NCBI GenBank assembly: GCA_014529385.2
Contig: CM043958.1
Coordinates: 143,056,734-143,120,733, forward strand
DNA from: Adiantum capillus-veneris
Taxonomy: Eukaryota; Streptophyta; Polypodiopsida; Polypodiales; Pteridaceae
DNA: 64,000 nt
Direction: 5' to 3'
A program made the translations under genes and the position numbers. The notes beneath the pieces were generated by a model, which saw only the letters and a program-made list of their open reading frames with translations, made no database searches and was not told the DNA's origin. Of this stretch, positions 57,596 to 64,000 are shown in pieces (position 1 is the first letter of the stretch; every line of letters begins with the position of its first letter).

Positions 57596-58074
57596 ATGCC
57601 TTTCCAAGGTATACTCCCACAGCGCCAGCAACACCGCATCCGGGCCCTCCTCATGAGGTCCCCCCAGGGCCCTCCCCTGATGTTACCTTTAGTGTTCTCG
57701 ACCGACACAGCTCGAGAGTGGCTACTGTCAACACGGGAGTCTATTCTCGAGGTAAGTTGCTGGTTTCTTTGCTTTCTGCTCCCAATTTCCAAGCTCCTAC
57801 TTTGAAGAGCTTACTTGCTAAATGCTTTGTGCAGGATGCTAGCCTGAAAGTGCAGCAAATGCTGATCGTCAGGCAGAGGGTCTCAATCCTTAAAAACTCT
57901 CTGGAAGCAAGAAGGCCTGAAGACATGCAGCGCTTGCTCGCCGACAATGGCTCTATGGAGGCAATCATTAATTGGCTTCAGGAAATGAATGATGAAGTGC
58001 TTGAGCTAGCTAGTAAATATGAGGAGACCATTAACTTTGCAAACATGCTTTGCGAAGAGATAAGCTGGCTGTGA
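57596..58074 (+). CDS. Small two-exon helical protein, unrecognised
   Basis: Exon 1 is 57596-57751 (start MPFQGILPQRQQHRIR), with a donor GAG/GTAAGT. Exon 2 is 57835-58074, after an acceptor TTTGTGCAG. The 83-bp intron is in phase 0, and the joined frame is 131 codons plus stop. Exon 2 is almost entirely helical and charged (LKVQQMLIVRQRVSILKNSL, then MEAIINWLQEMNDEVLELAS) and could form a coiled coil. There is no catalytic motif, signal peptide or membrane segment. An alternative reading that skips the splice starts at 57718 and gives 118 residues with the same C-terminus. It is placed head to head with the H3-like gene about 0.7 kb away. Confidence 0.55.
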
Positions 58075-58189
58075 ACCCTAAACCCCTAAACCCCACGGAA
58101 ATTAATAGGCCACTCTTTGTAAAGTCTGAAGTGTTTTCTAACTCAAACCCGGTGTTCATTGTAATTTTGTTTCTTTCTTATAAAATCAA

Positions 58190-59015
58190 AAGGCGTATTT
58201 TGCAAAAGAAAGCCCTAAATCCGCAACAAGCAGGGGTTACCTTCCCCTTATTTCCTTAGTATTGACCTCTGTACTAGCAGACATCACTTAACTTTTCTTT
58301 TCGTCAATACCAAGCGAATAGGGCACTTCGGACCAAGTGACCTTACCTTATTCGCTTGGTACTGACCAACTACAGCAAATTAAAGGACACGGGACCTAAA
58401 TCAAAAGGAGTTTTTGGCAAGGAAAACCCTAAATCCGCAACAAGCAGGGGTTACCTTCCCCTTATTTGCTTAGTATTGACCTCTGTACTAGCAGACATCA
58501 CTTAACTTTTCTTTTGGTCAGGACCAAGCGAATAGGGCACTTCGGACTAAGTGACCTTACCTATTCGCTTGGTACTGACCAACTACAGCAAATTAAAGGG
58601 CACGGGACCTAAATCAAAAGGCGTTTTTGGCAAGGAAAACCCTAAATCCGCAACAAGCAGGGGTTACCTTCCCCTTATTTGCTTAGTATTGACCTCTGTA
58701 CTAGCAGACATCACTTAACTTTTCTTTTGGTCAGGACCAAGCGAATAGGGCACTTCGGACTAAGTGACCTTACCTATTCGCTTGGTACTGACCAACTATA
58801 GCAAATTAAAGCACATGGGACCGAAATCAAAAGGCATAATTGGCAAGGAAAACCCTAAATCCGCAATAAGCAGGGGTTACCTTCCCCTTATTTGCTTAGT
58901 ATTGACCTCTGTACTAGCATACATCACTTAACTTTTCTTTTGGTCAGTACCAAGCGAATAGGGCTCTTCGAACTAAGTGACCTTATCTTATTCGCTTGGT
59001 ACTGACCAACTACAC
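58190..59015. repeat. Tandem repeat of about 213 bp, 4 units, each with one hairpin (cluster C)
   Basis: The anchor CCCTAAATCCGCAA recurs at 58213, 58427, 58640 and 58853, a period of 213-214 bp. Each unit ends with one inverted repeat: 58303-58368, 58516-58580, 58729-58793 and 58942-59007. The arms are GGTCAG(T/G)ACCAAGCGAATAGG and CCTTATTCGCTTGGTACTGACC with a centre of about 25 bases. Units are nearly identical, so the amplification is recent. Units 2 and 3 share the change TACC to GACC and a missing T, so unit 3 is likely a copy of 2 or the reverse. Confidence 0.9.
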
Positions 59016-59052
59016 AAAATACAAGTGCGCAGAAGGGTAGTAAGTAGCATAC

Positions 59053-59180
59053 CTCTTCACTGTGTGTAGAGTTCCGCGTCGCTGAAGCACTGCAGAACAA
59101 GAGTAAGAGAAGGAGGATGCGCGAGAGTAAGAGGTGATGGAGTTTGCTTACCGCGTAGCGTCGATGGGGGTAGAGTTAAT
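59053..59180 (-). other. Possible minus-strand leader exons
   Basis: On the minus strand an exon-like stretch ends at a GTAAG donor near 59151. A short intron ends with CTTGTTCTGCAG at about 59092, followed by a second exon-like stretch ending GAAGAG/GTATGC near 59052. These could be untranslated leader exons of a minus-strand gene, for example the H3-like gene 2 kb away. Only the splice-like signals support this. Confidence 0.25.
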
Positions 59181-59409
59181 TAGAATGATGCACAGTAGAG
59201 GACGTGAAAAGAGGCAGAATAGTTGAAACTTGAGATGTTTGGCGGGGGTAATGCCTCAACTTAGAATTCTTACCTCGGGGAGGGTGACAGCTTCACTTAT
59301 GCGCGTGATTGCGGTTGGTAAATCGTACTGCATGGGAATCTGAGACCATTTAATATTGGTTGTCCTTGAGAGCGCAGCCCACGTGCCTTTTTGAGTGACC
59401 GTTAAGGGT
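59181..59409. other. No gene recognised
   Basis: GC-richer spacer with no identified coding or repeat feature. It would be promoter territory if the putative leader exons to the left are real. Confidence 0.4.
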
Positions 59410-59720
59410 CAGACAGACGTCAATCGCCCTTGCAGTCGCCATCTCCATCTCCATCTTGCACCTTCTGCCTGGCCAGCTCTCGTGCCTTTGCCTTTTCTGC
59501 GCCCTTCCCCTTGGCCATCTCTCGTGATCCTGCGTTTAGAGTCAGACGCTGATCGCCCTTGCATTTTCCATCGCCTTTGCCTTTTCTGCGCCTTTCCCCT
59601 TGGCCAGCTCTCGTGATCATGCGTTTAGAGTCAGAAGCCGATCGCCCTTGCATTCGCCATCTCCTTTGCATTTTTTGCGCTCTTTCCCTTGCCTAGCTCT
59701 CGTGATCCTGCGTTGAGTGA
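59410..59720. repeat. Tandem repeat of about 90 bp
   Basis: CTCTCGTGATC(C/A)TGCGTTTAGAGTCAG recurs near 59521, 59610 and 59699 (last copy diverging), with a partial copy from about 59410. The frames through it are artificial. It has a different sequence from the 213-bp units and no hairpin arms. Confidence 0.8.
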
Positions 59721-60140
59721 CCTCCACTGGGTCGAGTCCTTTGCTGCCACGTCGCCATCGCCCCCCTACTGGTTCTTACTGTCGATGGCTTGCGACATCA
59801 CCATCCAACTCGGCGCCATTGGATATTGCAGAGACAGGTTCTTTCTTTCTGCCTCTCCCCTTCCTGTGTGTTGTTAACTGTGTGCGCACCGAAGCCACTG
59901 CGTTAAGGTAAAAACGCATGCATGGTTGGAATAATTACTCCGTATGTGGTGACCGTATCGCATTCATGGTTGGAATAATTACTCCTTATGTGAACTATAA
60001 ATCTATCACTATCATGCAACAATCGTGTGTAGCTACCCCTCTTGTAAATTATTTTTTGCTCTTCTAATTTATTCACTCGCGCTTATGGTTTTAAAAAAAA
60101 AACATAATATTCTCTGCTCTTATCCACCTGTTCCGAATGC
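59721..60140. other. No gene recognised
   Basis: A short direct repeat (TGGTTGGAATAATTACTCC at 59923 and 59969) and an A10 run near 60092 are the only structures. The open frames here lack family features. Confidence 0.45.
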
Positions 60141-60150
60141 CACAAGACGG

Positions 60151-60435
60151 AACCAAGCGAATAGGACCCTTCGGAGATTCTTGGGGGCCCTACTCGCTTG
60201 GTACTGACTCAACTAACGTCACCACTTATGACATTAACGCACGGGACATAACCCGTCGATATGACATTAGCGCACGGGACATAACCAAGCGAATAGAGTT
60301 CTTCGGAAATTCTTGGGAGCCTTACTCGCTTGGTTCTGACTCAACTAACGTCAACTCTTATGACTTTAGCACACGGGACAGAACCAAGCGAAGAGGGTCC
60401 TTCAAAAATTCTTGGGTACCCTACTCGCTTGGTTC
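60151..60435. repeat. Hairpin repeat cluster D (3 units)
   Basis: Units lie at 60151-60203, 60283-60334 and 60381-60435. The arms are GAACCAAGCGAATAGG type against CCTACTCGCTTGGTTC, with centres of about 16-20 bases containing TTCTTGGG. They are separated by spacers with a shared phrase (GACATTAACGCACGGGACAT). The cluster lies 380 bp upstream of the 60.8 kb gene. Confidence 0.85.
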
Positions 60436-60817
60436 TGACTCAACTAATGTCACCTTATGACATGAGCGCACGGCATTAGGAAATTTCGGAGGTCATTTGG
60501 AGGGCCATATGAAGAGAGAGAAAAATAGAGCGCGTCCAATGAGCATGAGGGCTACGTTACGTAGGAATGTACGTGGAAAGACTCAAAAAATAGGAAAATA
60601 GCTTAAAACCTTGGATTGTGGCATCGTAATTTCCTTGCTTTTACCGAGCTGCTAGGTGCTTGCCAGTGGTCCCATTGCTGATATTCTCTTATTGTCATTA
60701 ACGTACTAGAGGGTGACCATTAAGCCCACACAAGATATTGGAATTCTAAAACACTTTCCCTCCATTAGAATGCTTTCAAAGTGAATCTCCTTCCACTAAA
60801 GCTTTTCTCTGAGAGCT
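60436..60817 (+). promoter_or_regulatory. Promoter region of the 60.8 kb gene
   Basis: It shares a block (60512-60566) with the region upstream of the paralogous pseudogene (52565-52615), including CCAATGAG and CTACGTTACGT. CCAAT-like and ACGT-core sequences are visible, but no transcription start can be placed. Confidence 0.4.
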
Positions 60818-62260
60818 ATGGCTTCCACGTCTTCTCGCCCAAGAAGCTCTAGGTGTTTACTATCTCTCACACCAACAACCAACAGCTGCACTTTGCCTAG
60901 AAGGCCAAGTAGTAGCATATCCTCAATTACAATATCAACTTCAATAAGTACAGAGAATCAATGGGTTGGACAAAGGATAAACAAAGGTTCATGGGTCCTC
61001 ATGCAACCAAGAAGACCCAAGAGGTCTAGTGGTATCAATGTTTACCGCTCAGCATGGAAAGCTAGAGTGTTGGATTTCAAAGTTGAAATCGGCAAAAGAT
61101 CTGTAAAGGAAGTTCTTGTTCAGCATGTGTTTACCCATCCAGAAGTGATAGAAAACGGTGGAAATGTATCAAATATACATCAACCACGTTGCAATTGTAA
61201 GTACTCTTGACATCTGAACTTCCTTTGATTTGTCATTTCACTTATTGATACTCTCATTATAAATTTTCTTATATATTTTGCAACATTTATCCCTCTTCTT
61301 ATGAGCAATGTCTCCATTCTTCACGGCTCAACTACATTAGATTTGTCATTTTTACTTATTGATACTCTTAGTTTAACTCTTCTTATATATATTGCAGATG
61401 TTTATCCCTCTTCTTATGAGCAATGGGAGCTTGTGGAGTGCATCATAGGCCTCTTCCTTGTTTTTCATGCCCACATTGGTTCTCTACAGTATTCAGGGAG
61501 GAGGAGCAAAAGCCTGGCTAATGAAGGGATATTTTTTTATGACCACTTCTACCAACTCAGCTCGGGAAATAAGAATGGCATGTTGGTGAAACTGCCTCTA
61601 CCAACCGATTGGAACACTGTGGACTGGCCAGTTCAAGAGGAAACAATGGTCGAGGCAATGCAAAGTAAGCTCTACAAGGATATACAGAGGTCTCTATGTA
61701 GCTCTATTCCCACCAAACTGGTTAGAATTGCAAACTTTTGTCCTACTGCACTCTTCATAGCGTTGTTTCATAGCTACAATATCCGTGTTACGAAAACTAT
61801 GTTCATGTGCAAGTCATTTCAGCAGTCATCCTGTGACAAGCTTCTTGACAGAGGATGGTATGTAAAGGAAGAGATTGGCTTACGGTGCGAGGTCGCGCTT
61901 GATACTCTAGTTGTCAAGTACATGATTGCAAGCCAATCACTGTTACTCTCTTTTTGGTATATGCAATCACAAATGCTCAATGGTAAGTACATTCCTATGG
62001 ACCAGGTTTCTGCAGGTTTGGAAGATAATCCTGTTGTGGATGTGGAAGTGATTGATAAAGAGCATGGCCTAATGTTGGTGGTTACAATAAGGGAGCTATG
62101 CAGTCTTCTGCAGTTGCGGCATGACATAATTGAAGAGTCAATGGATAGGGACCTATCAGATTTTTCCTTTTTCCTAGCTGGCCGTAAGGTGATGCGGCGA
62201 AGGGAAAAAGATATTTTGTGCAAAGAGTTGGATGGTCGGGTTGAAATAGTGTCAATGTAA
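60818..62260 (+). CDS. Unrecognised two-exon gene, intact paralog of the 52.9 kb pseudogene
   Basis: Exon 1 is 60818-61196 (start MASTSSRPRSSRCLLSLTP), with donor AATT/GTAAGT. Exon 2 is 61398-62260, after an acceptor TATTGCAG. The joined frame is 413 codons plus stop. The N-terminal 45 residues are Ser/Thr/Arg-rich and look disordered. A compact block with INKGSWVLMQPRRPKRS and KEVLVQHVF follows. The main globular region has GLFLVFHAHIG, SLANEGIFFYD, LYKDIQRSLCSSIPTKLVRI, TMFMCKSFQQ and SLLLSFWYMQSQML. The end has LSDFSFFLAGRKVMRRREK. No signal peptide, membrane span or enzyme motif is evident. Conservation of whole blocks with the broken paralog argues that it is a real protein. Confidence 0.7.
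61227..61426 (+). repeat. Tandem duplication across the intron acceptor
   Basis: A segment of about 113 bp is present twice (from 61227 and from 61340). It includes the intron end and the first codons of exon 2 (TTTATCCCTCTTCTTATGAG). Only the second copy has the TTGCAG acceptor; the first reads TTGCAA at that place. Confidence 0.85.
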
Positions 62261-62380
62261 CAGAGATTCTTGTGAACCCAAGTGTATACGAATGACTTTC
62301 AATACATGAAGTTTTTTGAGCTCATTTGTCAATTGTGCCCTGTGAATATAACTGTGCTTGAAATACATTTCTTTAGCATG
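62261..62380. terminator. Convergent 3' region
   Basis: Short spacer between two convergent genes. Possible polyadenylation motifs such as AATACA and GAAATACA are present, but no end can be fixed. Confidence 0.3.
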
Positions 62381-62381
62381 T

Positions 62382-62456
<75 letters not shown>

Positions 62457-63049
62457 GTTAGACAAGACAAAGACATGATAGAAGAGTCATCTAATTCATT
62501 AGAAAGTACAAACTCGTCCGTGAACAATGGACTGAGATACAATTTCTGTAAGTATGGAATCAGAATGTCTTCAAGGTAAAAATCAAAGGAATGCCCCTCG
62601 AAAGAAGGTGGTGAGATAGTTGTTCCCGGTGGATTTAGTTCTCCCTTTTCAGGAGTATCATCAATAAGTAGTGTATTAGTTGCATCAAAGGGTACACCGA
62701 TTTCGCTAAATGGTTTGTACAAAAGAGGTAAATGTGGTTTTTTAGGGTGGTAGTGGCCCTCGACGGTAACACATTTTCTTTGATCATACAAAAAGGCAAA
62801 ATTTGATGTGTGAGCGCCGCATACACCGCAAACTATTGTAACTAGTGGCGACAAGTTTTGCCTTTGCATTGAAGACCATATGGCAACTCTGAAGCGCGGA
62901 AGAAGAAACTGAATAAATTCCTTGGTTCCTGGACAAACCACGACTCGACAAGTTCCCATCCGAAACGTTTGCAAATCCTCAAAGGGTTCTGTGTCACCGA
63001 GAGACACGCGCATCAGCAGCAACCCATTGAGGTCCAAGATAATCAACCT
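62381..63049 (-). CDS. FCP1/SCP-like HAD-domain exon
   Basis: After the acceptor CTTTTACAG the exon opens with LIILDLNGLLLMRV, the first HAD motif with its second aspartate replaced by asparagine. Motif II is VAIWSSMQ and motif III is TLLIDDTPEK. This is the order of FCP1/small CTD-phosphatase-type domains, about 170 residues. Several plant relatives carry the DLNG form, and loss of the second Asp suggests weak or no phosphatase activity. The family normally acts on phosphoserines of RNA polymerase II tails or related proteins, in the nucleus. The C-terminus runs straight into a GA microsatellite and gains about 13 Arg-Glu repeats before the stop. Confidence 0.8.
62384..62453. repeat. (CT)n / (GA)n microsatellite
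   Basis: An uninterrupted dinucleotide run of about 68 bp encodes the terminal Arg-Glu repeat of the minus-strand HAD gene. Its length is likely to vary between individuals. Confidence 0.95.
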
Positions 63050-63121
63050 CTGTAAAAGTTGACAAGTACATATAAGTAGTTAGAAGCTGAACATATTTTT
63101 CCATACTTGAATAGACATTAC

Positions 63122-63860
63122 CGGAACAACTGTATCTACAGGTAGCAAGGGTCCATACTGGGTCTCTGTAGTGTTGTTGTCGTTGTTGCTCTCCTCTGCT
63201 TTAGCTTCATCATTCACATCTTCATAGTCATCATTCACATCTTCATCAAGGGTCTCCCCCATGGCTCTTTCTGCCTCATTCAAGGTTTCCTCCAAGGTCT
63301 TTTCCTCTTCCGCGGTTGACCGGCTTGCATCATCCATCCTTGCCCCATCCATATCAGTTTGCTCATCCCTAGGCCTGCTTTCCTCATCCATATCCTTTTG
63401 CTCATACATTGGCCTGCTTTCCTCATCTTGGGTTTCATCCATAGGCTCTTTTGGCTCCTCCACTGGCTGCCCTGCCTAATCCATCCTTGCCTCATCCATA
63501 TCAGTTTGCTCATCCCTAGGCCTGCTTTCCTCATCCATATCCTTTTGCTCATCCATTGGCCTGCTTTCCTCATCTTGGCTTTCATCCATAGGCTCTTTTG
63601 GCTCCTCCACTGCCTGACTTGTCTCTTTCATTGTCTCCTCCATAAGCCCCTCTGGTTGTACACTAGCACCTTCCATATGCTCATTTGACCTTTCCTCATC
63701 CTCGGCTCTTTTATCTTCAGCTGATATGACCCCCTCGGCCCGTTGTGATTCCACTGTATCGAATGCAGGGGTTTGTCGTGGTGGAACGTCATGTATGTCA
63801 TTTCAATTGTGCGGTCGTCCAAGCCACTATCTTCAGGTTCTCTAGGGCTCGACATAGTAA
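63122..63860 (-). CDS. Acidic repeat-rich N-terminal exon of the HAD-domain gene
   Basis: The minus frame ends at a GTAATG donor at 63120-63121, leaving a 72-bp phase-0 intron before the HAD exon. It is very rich in Glu, Asp, Met and Lys. A unit of 49 codons beginning VEEPKEPMDE, with DEESRPMDEQ and DEQTDMDEARMD, occurs twice (about 63470-63615 and 63330-63470). A TAG near 63476-63478 breaks the frame between the two units. The likely start MSSPREPEDSGLDDRT near 63857 is one frame off, so a one-base indel or an unseen intron lies near 63798. Either the gene is a pseudogene or the sequence has small errors. A long acidic N-terminus before an FCP1-type domain would act as a flexible region. Confidence 0.5.
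63330..63615. repeat. 147-bp coding tandem repeat
   Basis: There are two nearly identical 147-bp units in the acidic exon. Within each unit, subunits of about 48-57 bp repeat again (the DEESRPxDEQ blocks). Confidence 0.85.
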
Positions 63861-64000
63861 GCAGGTGTTGTATCAAACTTACCCGGTATCTTTGCAAATA
63901 ATCATATGTGTAGTTTTTTAAAGGACTCTACAAAATTGAAAGACCACATGGTGAGAATTCTTGTATAAACTAAACCAAAACTGATTGAATGCATTGCCAG
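63861..64000. other. Window edge, no feature assigned
   Basis: Presumed promoter or leader of the minus-strand HAD gene. Nothing specific was seen. Confidence 0.4.

Noticed and set aside
58190-59015. CRISPR-like array
   Set aside because: The repeats are long tandem units with hairpins, not short direct repeats with unique spacers, and the DNA is eukaryotic.
55555-60435. Rho-independent terminators
   Set aside because: The hairpins lack a following T run, several lie within an intron or promoter, and the genome is eukaryotic.
62384-62453. Functional Arg-Glu domain
   Set aside because: The residues are read from a pure dinucleotide run next to the stop; recent microsatellite growth explains them.

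Overview
This window is from a plant nuclear genome. The most likely host is a fern or another seed-free vascular plant. It is dominated by decayed, nested LTR retrotransposons, and the only compact low-copy genic stretch is the right-hand quarter. The plant call rests on Ty1/copia and chromodomain Ty3/gypsy elements primed by initiator-Met tRNA, plant-type LINE tails with an RT-associated zinc-binding domain, GT-AG introns of 70-400 bp, and a decayed PLS-class PPR gene. The fern lean comes from the wording of the PPR motifs (ILKACG, VDMYAKCG, a HDxI segment), which resembles the expanded PPR families of ferns. It is an inference, not a proof. No prokaryotic, organellar, rRNA or complete tRNA gene was seen.

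Layout: 0.8-5.2 kb holds two inverted, related LINE 3' fragments. 6.684-12.234 kb is a structurally complete minus-strand Ty1/copia element with 192-bp LTRs and a CCTTT target duplication, but a broken pol. 12.957-13.225 kb is a 269-bp MITE with an 8-bp target duplication. 13.2-17.9 kb and 26.8-28.4 kb are minus-strand Ty3/gypsy remnants without RT. Into them were inserted two related plus-strand chromodomain gypsy elements: copy 1 at 17.868-26.778 kb, and copy 2 at 28.411-36.992 kb, whose 3' LTR is truncated. A minus-strand 5' LTR with its PBS lies at 37.1-38.4 kb and supplies an unoccupied paralog of the copy 1 insertion site. 38.4-40.5 kb is a PPR pseudogene interrupted by a second MITE. 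40.5-52.4 kb holds further minus-strand retroelement parts, including a gag-protease element with no visible RT or integrase and two LTRs of different families.

The most interesting region is 52.6-64 kb. It contains a pseudogene/gene pair of an unrecognised family (52.9 and 60.8 kb), a divergent histone H3-fold reading frame with an acidic C-terminal extension (56.9 kb, minus), a short two-exon helical protein (57.6 kb, plus), a helical/RG-rich broken frame (54.4-54.9 kb), and an FCP1/SCP-like HAD-domain gene with a long acidic repeat region (62.4-63.9 kb, minus). Between and inside these genes are at least 13 copies of a short inverted repeat built on the half-site ACCAAGCGAATA. Each could fold into a hairpin, and they sit in four clusters, one of them inside a predicted intron. 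This combination is the best candidate here for an undescribed system. Its function is unknown, and several of the genes carry stops or frameshifts that need transcript data to interpret.
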